From Prevotellaceae bacterium (GTDB taxonomy: Bacteria > Bacteroidota > Bacteroidia > Bacteroidales > Bacteroidaceae), in the NCBI GenBank assembly GCA_015257125.1, contig JABZKU010000027.1, positions 1-30,219 of the forward strand: 30,219 bases of DNA, in the 5' to 3' direction. Below, in pieces: positions 7,875 through 15,126 of the stretch (its first letter is position 1; every line of letters starts with the position of its first letter). The notes under the pieces are model-generated. The model was not told the DNA's origin and searched no databases. It saw only the letters and a list, made by a program, of their open reading frames with translations. A program made the position numbers and the translations under genes.

Positions 7875-8759
7875 TTAGAGGACGTTGAGTACTTGTTCTT
7901 TGATTTGCTCGAGCTCGTCTTTCATCTTGACGACGATGTTTTGCATTTCTGCTTGGTTACTCTTTGAGCCGGTCGTGTTGATTTCGCGTCCCATCTCTTG
8001 TGCGATGAAGCCCAACTTTTTGCCTTGACCGATTTCTCCGGCCAGTGTTTCGCGGAAATAGCGGAGGTGGTTGGTGAGTCGCTGCTTCTCTTCGTTGATG
8101 TCGAGCTTTTCTATATAATAGATGAGTTCCTGTTCGAGACGGTTCTTGTCATAATCCACACCGGTGAGTTCGGCAAGACGCTCCTCGAGGCGAGTGCGGA
8201 TTTTTTCCACGCGACTTTGTTCGAAAGGTTGGATGCTGTGGAAGAGTGCCTCGATGCGGTCGATGTTGTGCGTGAACTTTTGTGTGAGGGCTTCGCCTTC
8301 TTGGAGACGGAAGTCTTGCAAAGCCTTGATGGCGCGGTATACTGCGTCGGCCACTACGTTCCATTCGTCGTCAGAAAGTTCTTCTGCGGGAGCGGATTGC
8401 GTGAGTTCGGGCAAACGGGTCAAAACTTCCCATAAACCTGCCCCAACCGGGGCGGCAAGTCCCGGAACCTGTTTGCTCACCGTCTGAATTTGTTGCACAT
8501 AGTCGGCGACTGTGGCCGCATTAATCGTACAACCGGTACTTTCTGTCGCTTTTTCGCACCAAACGGTGAAATCTACTTTTCCGCGAAGGAGTTCTGCGGC
8601 AATGAGTTTGCGCAATTCCATCTCTTTCTCGCGGTAAGCGGTGGCAATGCGCGTGTTGAGGTCTAAGTTTTTGCTGTTCAGCGATTTGATTTCGACGTGG
8701 ATTTTCTTTCCATTGTATTCGGCATCGGCTTTTCCGTAGCCGGTCATCGAGTGAATCAT
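7875..8759 (-). CDS. YicC/YloC-family endoribonuclease-like protein
   Basis: The 294-residue product starts IHSMTGYGKA, the hallmark N-terminus of the YicC/YloC family, and contains IEIKSLNSKNLD-like and REINTTGSKSN motifs. The C-terminal part is the DUF1732 region that ends in a helical segment (MKDELEQIKEQVLNVL). YicC-type proteins are described as endoribonucleases acting on RNA in stress or stationary phase. A longer frame to TTG 8810 exists, but the ATG at 8759 gives the conserved N-terminus. The gene follows aspS after 68 bp, which hold a small hairpin, and precedes gmk by 15 bp. Confidence 0.92.
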   Translation of the reverse strand: MIHSMTGYGKADAEYNGKKIHVEIKSLNSKNLDLNTRIATAYREKEMELRKLIAAELLRGKVDFTVWCEKATESTGCTINAATVADYVQQIQTVSKQVPGLAAPVGAGLWEVLTRLPELTQSAPAEELSDDEWNVVADAVYRAIKALQDFRLQEGEALTQKFTHNIDRIEALFHSIQPFEQSRVEKIRTRLEERLAELTGVDYDKNRLEQELIYYIEKLDINEEKQRLTNHLRYFRETLAGEIGQGKKLGFIAQEMGREINTTGSKSNQAEMQNIVVKMKDELEQIKEQVLNVL

Positions 8760-8782
8760 TGGTTTTCGTGTAGATAAAGCAG

Positions 8783-8810
8783 TTGCACCCCGACGGAGGC
8801 CGAGGTGCAA
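8783..8810 (-). other. Intercistronic hairpin between aspS and the YicC-family gene
   Basis: TTGCACC (8783-8789) and GGTGCAA (8804-8810) form a 7-bp stem with a 14-base GC-rich loop, shortly after the aspS stop. No T run follows in minus sense, so it is more likely an mRNA processing or stability element than a full terminator. Confidence 0.4.
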
Positions 8811-8827
8811 ACGCGTGTTGATGCAAA

Positions 8828-10594
8828 TTAGGCTTTAACGGGACGAAGATCGAGGAGAAGTTCGTCGAGCTGTTTGGAATCGACGGCCGAAGGTGCATCG
8901 AGCATGACGTCGCGGCCGGAATTGTTCTTCGGGAAAGCGATGCAGTCGCGGATACTGTCGAGACCGGCGAAGAGACTCACGAAGCGGTCGAGGCCATAGG
9001 CCAAGCCACCGTGAGGAGGTGCGCCGTATTTGAAGGCATTCATCAGGAAACCAAATTGTTCCTGTGCCTTCTCGGGCGTGAAGCCGAGCACCTTGAAAAT
9101 CTTGGCTTGAAGCACCGCGTCGTGGATACGAATCGAGCCACCGCCCACTTCCACACCGTTGCAAACCATGTCGTAGGCGTCGGCCAAAACGGAAGCTGGG
9201 TCGGTGTCGAGTTTGTCGATGTCGCTCGGTTTGGGCGAAGTGAAGGGATGGTGCATGGCCATCAGGCGATCTTCTTCTTCGCTGTACTCGAACATGGGGA
9301 AATCGACCACCCAAAGCAGCGCAAACTTGTTCTTGTCGCGCAGACCGAGGCGCTCGCCCATGAGCAAACGGAGCTCGCAAAGTTGTTTGCGCGTCTTGTT
9401 GGCATCGTCGCCGCTGAGAATAAGGATGAGATCGCCGGCATTGGCACCCATGGTCTCTTTGAGTTGCTGCAAAACCTCAGGCGAGTAGAACTTGTCGACA
9501 GAACTTTTCACACTGCCGTCTTCACCCACACGAGCGTAGACGAGTCCTTTCGCACCAACTTGCTGTGATTTCACAAAGTTGGTGAGTTCGTCGAGTTGTT
9601 TGCGTGTGTAGCTTGCGCAGTTGGGAGCGCAGATACCGCCGATGTAGGCCGCGTCGTTGAACACGGCAAATTCGCCGGTGCCTTTGAGCACGTCCATCAG
9701 TTCCACGAACTCCATACCGAAACGCATGTCGGGTTTGTCGCTACCGAAGCGGCGCATGGCTTCGTGCCAGGGCATGCGGAGGAAGGGGGCGTCGCCCAAA
9801 TCGTAGTTGCGCACCTTCTTGAAGAGGTATTTCGTGAGTCCCTCGAAGGTGTTGATGATGTCGTCTTGCTCGACATAGGACATTTCGCAGTCAATCTGCG
9901 TGAATTCCGGCTGGCGGTCGGCGCGCAAATCTTCGTCGCGGAAACACTTGACGATTTGGAAGTAGCGATCCATACCGGCCACCATGAGCAACTGCTTGAG
10001 CGTTTGCGGGCTTTGGGGCAATGCGTAGAACTGGCCGGGATTCATGCGCGAGGGGACAATGAAGTCACGCGCACCTTCGGGCGTGGAACCGACCAAAATG
10101 GGCGTTTCGATTTCGAGGAAGTCGAGATTGTCGAGGTATTCGCGTACGGCAAGGCAGAACTTGTGGCGCAACTCGAGATTGGCGCGTACATTGGCGCGAC
10201 GTAAATCGAGATAACGGTATTTCATGCGCAGATCGTCGCCGCCATCAGTGTTTTCTTCGATGGTGAAGGGGGGGACTTCGCTGGCATTGAGCACAGTGAG
10301 TTCGTCGACGATGATCTCGACGTCGCCGGTGTCCATTTTGTCATTCTTGGCGTAGCGCTCATTCACGGTGCCGATGACCTGAATCACGAATTCGCGGCCG
10401 AGTTTGTTGGCTTGGGCGCAAAGTTCAGCATTGGTTTCTTCGTTGAATACGAGCTGGGTGATGCCATAACGATCGCGGAGGTCGACAAAAGTCATACCGC
10501 CCATTTTGCGCGTGCGTTGCACCCATCCGGAGAGGGTGACACTTTGGCCAACTTCGCTCAGGCGGAGTTCGCCACAATTGTGGGTTCTATACAT
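8828..10594 (-). CDS. aspS: Aspartyl-tRNA synthetase
   Basis: The 588-residue class II synthetase attaches aspartate to tRNA-Asp in the cytoplasm. The N-terminal OB fold (anticodon binding) begins MYRTHNCGELR and includes LSGWVQRTRKMGGMTFVDLRDR. The class II core follows, with FLEIETPILVGSTPEGARDF, QSPQTLKQLLMVAG and FRDEDLRADRQPEFTQID. The bacterial GAD insertion comes next, and motif 3 (GGLAYGLDRF) lies near the C-terminus. The length equals the bacterial-type enzyme (about 590). The frame is open further upstream to 10669, but the ATG at 10594 matches the family N-terminus. The gene leads the aspS-yicC-gmk run, and its promoter appears to lie far upstream at 10764-10794. No SD sequence is visible. 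Whether it also charges tRNA-Asn cannot be told from this window. Confidence 0.97.
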   Translation of the reverse strand: MYRTHNCGELRLSEVGQSVTLSGWVQRTRKMGGMTFVDLRDRYGITQLVFNEETNAELCAQANKLGREFVIQVIGTVNERYAKNDKMDTGDVEIIVDELTVLNASEVPPFTIEENTDGGDDLRMKYRYLDLRRANVRANLELRHKFCLAVREYLDNLDFLEIETPILVGSTPEGARDFIVPSRMNPGQFYALPQSPQTLKQLLMVAGMDRYFQIVKCFRDEDLRADRQPEFTQIDCEMSYVEQDDIINTFEGLTKYLFKKVRNYDLGDAPFLRMPWHEAMRRFGSDKPDMRFGMEFVELMDVLKGTGEFAVFNDAAYIGGICAPNCASYTRKQLDELTNFVKSQQVGAKGLVYARVGEDGSVKSSVDKFYSPEVLQQLKETMGANAGDLILILSGDDANKTRKQLCELRLLMGERLGLRDKNKFALLWVVDFPMFEYSEEEDRLMAMHHPFTSPKPSDIDKLDTDPASVLADAYDMVCNGVEVGGGSIRIHDAVLQAKIFKVLGFTPEKAQEQFGFLMNAFKYGAPPHGGLAYGLDRFVSLFAGLDSIRDCIAFPKNNSGRDVMLDAPSAVDSKQLDELLLDLRPVKA

Positions 10595-10758
10595 GTTGCG
10601 TGTGCAATTTTTTGTTCGTCGTGTATGGGGGCCGAAAAGTCGTGGTGTGCAAAAATGTAAGTTGTACATTTGTAGCTTTCACCGCGACAATGCGGAAGTG
10701 ATAAGTGAACACGCCGGTGAACGTGGAGAGAACGTGTTGCCATGGCACCGGTGTGTCT
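10595..10758 (-). promoter_or_regulatory. Predicted structured 5' leader of aspS
   Basis: If transcription starts from the promoter at 10764-10794, aspS has a leader of about 165 nt, long for this window. At its very 5' end, 10746-10756 pairs with 10709-10719 (10 of 11 bases, a CCGGTG core). A second inverted repeat AAATGTA/TACATTT lies at 10653-10671. A short direct repeat AACGTG occurs twice in the first loop. The structure is read by eye; regulation is only inferred. Confidence 0.4.
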
Positions 10759-10763
10759 GTATG

Positions 10764-10794
10764 CAAAAGTAATTGTTTCTGCACAAAATGCAAA
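10764..10794 (-). promoter_or_regulatory. Promoter upstream of aspS
   Basis: On the minus strand there is TTTG at 10791-10794, a 19-base spacer, then TACTTTTG at 10764-10771, a full match to the Bacteroidetes consensus. It is the best promoter in the 200 bp before aspS. The predicted start is near 10758-10760. Confidence 0.7.
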
Positions 10795-11099
10795 GTTGAA
10801 CGTGAACAAATTCTACGATAGGATAAAGAGAGGAGGGCCGGAGGAGAGGGGGAGGGGAATGTTTCTTCGTAGTCGGGTAGTGTAGCGGAGAGGTGGAAGC
10901 GAAAAGATGTAAGTTAGATTGAATGGGTGGTATTGTCAATAAGTTTCTTGGTTTGTTTGTTGGTTTCTATTCGTAATTGTTTGTTTTTGATCTGTTTATT
11001 CTGATTTCTGTTCTCGTTTTTCTGTTTGTTGTTGCTTGAAAAAATGGGCTTTTATCAATTTGTGGAGCGTTGCTTTTGCTCTGTCGAAAAAAATAATGT

Positions 11100-11164
11100 G
11101 GATGTCCCGTAGAGTGGGGTGATGATGCTTTGCTATCCGGAGAGTCGCGAGGATATCCCGTAGA
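11100..11164. repeat. Pair of near-identical 14-bp direct repeats
   Basis: GGATGTCCCGTAGA (11100-11113) and GGATATCCCGTAGA (11151-11164) differ at one base and lie 51 bp apart, immediately before the 21-bp tandem units. They may belong to the same degenerate repeat tract. Confidence 0.5.
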
Positions 11165-11169
11165 AACAA

Positions 11170-11253
11170 GGGGACTTTTTGTGGAAAGTAGTGGACTTTG
11201 CACGAAAAGCAGTGGTGTTTTGTTCCGAATCAGTGAACTATTTCATTAAAGCG
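11170..11253. repeat. Four degenerate 21-bp tandem units
   Basis: Units start at 11170, 11191, 11212 and 11233, each exactly 21 bases. Unit 2 shares 14, 11 and 12 of 21 bases with units 1, 3 and 4. Most begin G(T/G)G and hold a CTTT...AAAG half-dyad. Read from 11170 on the plus strand, each unit is a seven-residue word (GDFLWKV, VDFARKA, VVFCSES, VNYFIKA). The frame is bounded by TAG at 11161 and TGA at 11269 and has no good start codon, so I treat it as a repeat, not a gene. Confidence 0.6.
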
Positions 11254-11975
11254 GTTTGCTTGTGGCCTTGATTGGATGTTGTTTTTAATTAAATACGCAT
11301 CATGATCACTGTGTAGTTACTACGTTTTACTGAATATCGTGCGCTCTTCAGGATAAGATCTGTAGTTTTCAGTGATTTTGTTTGTGCGATTTTCGTGAAA
11401 ACCGAATAACGATGCTGCAATGCAGAGCAAGATATTGGTAATTTGAAGGGCTATTCAATTGTCTGAGGTTTTGTCACGAGAAAACGGTGTGGAATTTAGA
11501 CGCCGACTACCCGTGTCCAATAATAAGAGCGGCACTGTACAACGAGATGCTAATTGTCGGCAGGATGAGGCTGCCGCCTTGCTTGTTTGAAATCGCTGTT
11601 TCCGGATTGTTCTGGCATTCCATTCGTATGAGTTAGTCTTCAAGTGAGGAGAGCTGGCTCCATTCCTCTATGAGAATAGCATTGGGCATAGGAATTTCTC
11701 ACTATTGGGGGCACTGTATGACACGATCTATTATGTCTCGTTCGCTACTTTGTGTGAGAAGTGGATGTGTTCTGTAGTGAAAGGCCAACTGATTGGGGAA
11801 CTAGCTATCCGCTGTGCTTGTTGTTGGGCTTTTCGGGGGCAGGAGTGGAGGGAGTTGAGGAGGCTTGCTGCTTCAATAATGTGTGACCACTCTCAAGTGC
11901 TGTTTGAATCGCGAGGAGTTGAGTGCGGAGAGAGAGCGTTCGACGCAAAGCAAGTGGAGGCTTGGCAAAAAGCAC

Positions 11976-12009
11976 AAAAAAACTCCCCGAAGCCATGGGC
12001 TTCGAGGAG
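11976..12009 (-). terminator. Rho-independent terminator of the SOD gene
   Basis: In minus sense CTCC..GAAGCC pairs with GGCTTC..GGAG around a tiny loop (11983-12009), followed by seven Ts (11976-11982). It lies 45 bp beyond the SOD stop codon. Confidence 0.9.
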
Positions 12010-12053
12010 CTAAGTCTTTTGATCAATGGTGGCTTTCGCCTGATTTTATCAAT

Positions 12054-12710
12054 TTATTTGGAAGCGTAGCGCGTTTCCAAAATATTCCAGTCGATGATGC
12101 TCCACACTGCGGAGAGATGATCGACACGGCGGTTTTGATAGTCGAGGTAGTAGGCATGTTCCCATACGTCGATGCCGAGAATGGGCTTCAATCCGTGGCG
12201 AACGGGGTTGCCTGCATTGGGTTCTTGCGTAATCACGAGTTTCCCTTCGCGGTCACCGGCAAGCCATACCCAACCGCTACCAAAAAGACCGGCGCCTTTT
12301 TGTTGGAACTCTTGCTTGAAGGCTTCGAAAGAGCCAAATTGTGCATTGATGGCTTCGGCCAGATGACCCACGGGCTTGCGATCTTCTTGCGGAGCTGCGA
12401 ACTGCGTGAAGTAGAGATTGTGGTTGAGGATCTGTCCGGCGTTGTTGAAAACAGCACCTTCTGACTGCTCAACGATTTCTTCGAGCGTCTTACCTTCGAA
12501 GCCACTGCCCGGGAGCAGGTTGTTGAGGTTCGTCACATAGGTGTTGAGGTGCTTGCCGTGGTGGAACTCCACAGTGGCCGCGCCAATGACGGGCTCGAGA
12601 GCAGAGGTGGCGTAGGGAAGTTTAACGAGTTCGAACTTACCGTCTACGGGTTGTGTACTAGCAAGTGTGCCGGCGGCAAAAAGAGCCAAAGCGGTATGAG
12701 TGAGTGCCAT
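12054..12710 (-). CDS. Fe/Mn superoxide dismutase with signal-peptide-like N-terminal extension
   Basis: The 218-residue product is a complete iron/manganese-family SOD, converting superoxide to oxygen and hydrogen peroxide. The four metal ligands are present: H50 (in EFHHGKH), H97 (in LNHNLYF), D181 and H185 (in DVWEHAYY). The sequence GSGWVWLA is also conserved. The usual cytoplasmic enzyme begins almost directly at the ELVKLPYA segment. Here about 25 residues precede it, including a hydrophobic stretch (ALALFAAGTLAS), which looks like a signal peptide without a basic n-region. No ATG lies closer to the conserved start, and the promoter at 12775-12806 fits the ATG at 12710. The gene is monocistronic, with its own promoter and terminator. 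Metal choice (Fe, Mn or cambialistic) cannot be decided from sequence alone. Confidence 0.94.
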   Translation of the reverse strand: MALTHTALALFAAGTLASTQPVDGKFELVKLPYATSALEPVIGAATVEFHHGKHLNTYVTNLNNLLPGSGFEGKTLEEIVEQSEGAVFNNAGQILNHNLYFTQFAAPQEDRKPVGHLAEAINAQFGSFEAFKQEFQQKGAGLFGSGWVWLAGDREGKLVITQEPNAGNPVRHGLKPILGIDVWEHAYYLDYQNRRVDHLSAVWSIIDWNILETRYASK

Positions 12711-12774
12711 AATGTTGACTTGTTATGTGGTTGATGTTCGTGAGAGTGATGAGATTTCACCCTTATGTTTGATG

Positions 12775-12806
12775 CAAAGATAGAATTTTCTTTTCAATCG
12801 TGCAAG
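12775..12806 (-). promoter_or_regulatory. Promoter of the SOD gene
   Basis: The -7 element TATCTTTG (12775-12782, minus strand) is a perfect match. The -33 element is CTTG (12803-12806), 20 bases upstream, one base off. The start would be near 12770, giving a leader of about 60 nt. It overlaps the end of no gene; the next coding region upstream ends at 12831. Confidence 0.8.
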
Positions 12807-12830
12807 ATATAACGAGAAAAAGTGGGGTGC

Positions 12831-13412
12831 TTATTGTCTTTTGCGCATCTTTCGTGTGCGCATACGTTTCAAGACGATGCGTTTTGCAGCTCGCTGTGCG
12901 GGCATGAGGGAGTAGTCGTCGAGGAGTTCGAGTGTGGCGGTGAGTTCGTCACGGAGTTCCGGAGCAGCTTGGGCAAGGGTGGCGGCAATTTTCATGGAAA
13001 GTGCCGGAATGCAGGTGATGTCGGGCGTAGCGATGCGGAGCAAGCATTCGTCGTAGAGCTGTAAATGGCGGTCGGTGAGTGTGATGGGAGGAGTGTGCTC
13101 GATGAGCCGAAGCAAAAAGGAGAGGAGTAGACGACGAAGTGTGGGGGTGGAGGAAGATTGCGCGCGCTTGATCAGCTGTTCGGTGTAAGGCACAAAATCA
13201 GTGAGGGCATTTTGGGGCAGATGGGTACAAAGATAGGCCGCGTTTTCGGCGGCCTTGATTGAAGAAGAGTGGATCCACTCGATCAATAGTTTGGGGTATT
13301 GCGGAGTACCGAGTGAGAGCAGTGCTTCGATGTGTAGCTCACGTTCGGTAGGCGTGAGTCGCTGTTCGGGCGCACGCAGTAGGGAGGGGGAAATGTGGGA
13401 TTTAGCACACAA
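12831..13412 (-). CDS. Conserved-looking helical protein of unknown function
   Basis: The product of about 193 residues is not one I recognise. It is rich in Leu, Ala and Arg, predicted nearly all helical, with roughly 35-40-residue helix pairs (for example RELHIEALLSLG, AAENAAYLCTHLP, TLRRLLLSFLLRLI, ALSMKIAATLAQA), which suggests an armadillo/HEAT-like solenoid. It ends in a very basic tail (RIVLKRMRTRKMRKR). There is no signal peptide or TM segment. The frame is open far upstream into the PAP2 gene in another phase. The only start near the PAP2 stop is TTG at 13412, 14 bp after that stop, so translation coupled to PAP2 is likely and the start is uncertain. Codon use resembles its neighbours. 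Nucleic-acid binding through the basic tail is only a guess. Confidence 0.68.
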   Translation of the reverse strand: MCAKSHISPSLLRAPEQRLTPTERELHIEALLSLGTPQYPKLLIEWIHSSSIKAAENAAYLCTHLPQNALTDFVPYTEQLIKRAQSSSTPTLRRLLLSFLLRLIEHTPPITLTDRHLQLYDECLLRIATPDITCIPALSMKIAATLAQAAPELRDELTATLELLDDYSLMPAQRAAKRIVLKRMRTRKMRKRQ

Positions 13413-13426
13413 GGTTGGGGGAGGAA

Positions 13427-14062
13427 TTAAAAATAGAGTTTCCAGGGGATGGCAATGAGGCAAAGGGTGATGGCAAAGGCGCGGGGAATGAGTTTGAGAT
13501 TGCGCGGATGGTAGGTGAGGGGTTGCGCCTTGGCAAAATAATGGTAGTAGAGACGTTGAGCAATGGTGCCGACGGCAAAGCCAAAGAGGAGCCCGACCAC
13601 GATGTCGCCGACATAGTGCACACCAAGATAGACGCGTGTCCAACAATTGAGGAGTGCCCAGCCGAAAAGGCTCAATGTGATGGCGCGACGGCGGAAGATC
13701 GGGGAGAGAAAAGCGGCGAGGGCAACGGTGTTGGCAGCATGAGAGGAGAAAAAACCGTAGGGCCCGCCGCGATAACCGTTCACGATGTCAACAGCATCTT
13801 GGAGATAGGGATTATGTGTGGGGCGCCAACGGGCAACAAGGGGTTTGCAAATGGTGGAAGCGACTTGATCGCAGAGGAGAATGCAGAAAAGAATGCCGCC
13901 AATGAGGAAGAGCATACGCGGAAAATCGTGTTCGCGGAAAACAACATAGGCGACGACGAGCAGAAAGGGGATCCAAACGAACATTTGGGTGGCATTCCAC
14001 GCCAAACTATCGAGATAAAGGGAAGAACTTCCATTGAAAAAGAGAGTGATGACTTGATCCAT
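13427..14062 (-). CDS. PAP2-family membrane phosphatase
   Basis: The 211-residue integral membrane protein has the three phosphatase motifs: KPLVARWRP (73-81), FFSSHAAN (104-111, H108) and RVYLGVHYVGD (143-153, with R143, H149, D153). About five or six TM helices are visible, starting with WIPFLLVVAYVVF. Such enzymes remove phosphate from lipid or polyprenyl phosphates (phosphatidic acid, undecaprenyl diphosphate, lipid A); the substrate here is not clear. The ATG is at 14062, only five bases after the terminator T run of the upstream atp cluster, so how it is transcribed is puzzling. The helical-protein gene follows after 14 bp. Confidence 0.92.
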   Translation of the reverse strand: MDQVITLFFNGSSSLYLDSLAWNATQMFVWIPFLLVVAYVVFREHDFPRMLFLIGGILFCILLCDQVASTICKPLVARWRPTHNPYLQDAVDIVNGYRGGPYGFFSSHAANTVALAAFLSPIFRRRAITLSLFGWALLNCWTRVYLGVHYVGDIVVGLLFGFAVGTIAQRLYYHYFAKAQPLTYHPRNLKLIPRAFAITLCLIAIPWKLYF

Positions 14063-14067
14063 GATGC

Positions 14068-14150
14068 AAAAAACAAGACGGGATGCAGGACAATGGGGAC
14101 GCTCGACGAGAGAATCTGCGTTGGGCGTGTGTGTACTGCATCCCGTCTTG
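14068..14150 (-). terminator. Terminator of the ATP synthase cluster, abutting the PAP2 start
   Basis: CAAGACGGGATGCAG (14074-14088) and CTGCATCCCGTCTTG (14136-14150) form a perfect 15-bp stem closing a 47-base loop. In minus sense the stem is followed by six Ts (14068-14073). It starts 19 bp after the atpG stop at 14170 and ends five bases before the PAP2 ATG. It could be a full terminator or an attenuator in front of PAP2. Confidence 0.82.
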
Positions 14151-14169
14151 AGGGAATATGGAAATAATA

Positions 14170-15033
14170 TTATTGCATTGAGCCACCGGCGATGTCGAGG
14201 AGTTCGGCTGTGATGGCTTGCTGGCGCGTCTTATTGTATTGAAGAGTGAGTTGGCTGAGCAGTTCATCGGCATTATCGGTAGCGACTTGCATGGCGATGA
14301 CGCGAGCGGCGTGTTCTGAAGCTAAACTATCCAAGAGGGCAGAGTAGAGCTTCAAATGGAGCGAACGCGGAATGAGTTCGTTGAGAAGAGCTTGGGGGGA
14401 AGGTTCTACCAAGTAGTTGGTTGCGGTTTCGTCTTCTGTCTGTTCGCCTAATTCGATGGGAAGGTAGGTTTCAGAACGGAGAATTTGCGACCCGGCGCTC
14501 TTGAAATGGTAGTACTGAAGGTCTACTTGGTCGATTTCTTCTTGTGCAAACAATTCCATAATTTGCGCAGCAAGTTCACTGACCGGGGCGTATTGCGGGT
14601 GATCGAGCACATGAGAATAGTCTTGCTCCGCGATGAAGCCTAATTTCTTGGCGGCTTCTGTGACTTTGCGGCCGATGGGATAGATATGGGTGACTTCTAT
14701 GCCACGCGAAGCGTAGTCTTCGAGGCTGCGCTTGAGTTGTTTGATGACATTGACGTTGAAGCCTCCACAAAGACTGGAATTGGAAGAGAAAGCGATGATG
14801 GCTACGCGCTTCACATCGCGACGAATAGCATAGGGGGAGGAAAGTTCGCCCTCGAGCGAAGCGACGAACGACGACATGATGCCATGGAGCTTCTGCTCGT
14901 AGGGGAGCATTTGTTCGATGGCCTGTTGTGCGTGGTGCAACTTCGAACTGGCTACCATTTTCATGGCACTTGTAATCTTACGAGTGCTGTTGACGGAAGA
15001 TATTCGGTTCTTTACTTCTTTAAGTGAGGCCAT
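14170..15033 (-). CDS. atpG: ATP synthase F1 subunit gamma
   Basis: The 287-residue product forms the rotating central stalk of F1. The N-terminal helix MASLKEVKNRISSVNSTRKITSAMKMV is the family signature in a typical position, followed by SDRSLCGGFN-like SNSSLCGGFNVNV. The C-terminal helix ends ITAELLDIAGGSMQ, matching the ITxELxEIxxGA pattern. The length is normal. It is the last gene of the atp cluster, 93 bp after atpA; that gap holds a strong hairpin at 15061-15093. Confidence 0.97.
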   Translation of the reverse strand: MASLKEVKNRISSVNSTRKITSAMKMVASSKLHHAQQAIEQMLPYEQKLHGIMSSFVASLEGELSSPYAIRRDVKRVAIIAFSSNSSLCGGFNVNVIKQLKRSLEDYASRGIEVTHIYPIGRKVTEAAKKLGFIAEQDYSHVLDHPQYAPVSELAAQIMELFAQEEIDQVDLQYYHFKSAGSQILRSETYLPIELGEQTEDETATNYLVEPSPQALLNELIPRSLHLKLYSALLDSLASEHAARVIAMQVATDNADELLSQLTLQYNKTRQQAITAELLDIAGGSMQ

Positions 15034-15060
15034 TGTTTTTAATTTTGTGGGCTTTGTCTA

Positions 15061-15093
15061 CGGGGATCCCGACAAACTGGGTCGGAATCCCCG
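15061..15093 (-). other. Hairpin between atpA and atpG
   Basis: CGGGGATCCCGAC (15061-15073) and GTCGGAATCCCCG (15081-15093) pair over 13 positions with one mismatch around a 7-base loop. No T run follows on either strand. Its position between two cistrons suggests a processing or stability element, not a terminator. Confidence 0.55.
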
Positions 15094-15126
15094 GGCGATA
15101 AAGCGACTTGCTCGGAGGAGCGAAGT

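Larger units (their letters stand above)
10795..12053. other. Long gene-poor interval between aspS and the SOD gene
   Basis: About 1.26 kb contain no frame with a recognisable domain, and the short frames on both strands have skewed composition and no plausible start context. The sequence is AT-rich around 10940-11110 and 11270-11450. It holds a 14-bp direct repeat pair, four degenerate 21-bp tandem units, and at its right end the SOD terminator. It may be the remains of decayed sequence or contain a small RNA that I cannot identify. Confidence 0.5.

Noticed and set aside
10665..10672. TACATTTG on the plus strand as a promoter
   Set aside because: No plus-strand gene follows for more than a kilobase and no -33 box fits; it is part of the inverted repeat in the aspS leader.
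10967..11203. Minus-strand frame of about 78 residues over the repeat tract
   Set aside because: Its Ser/Pro-rich sequence comes from the direct repeats and AT-rich DNA; no start context.
11100..11253. CRISPR array
   Set aside because: The units abut without spacers and are highly diverged, and no cas gene is near.
11705..12013. Plus-strand frame of about 100 residues before the SOD terminator
   Set aside because: It runs into the hairpin of the SOD terminator, has no promoter and no recognisable features.
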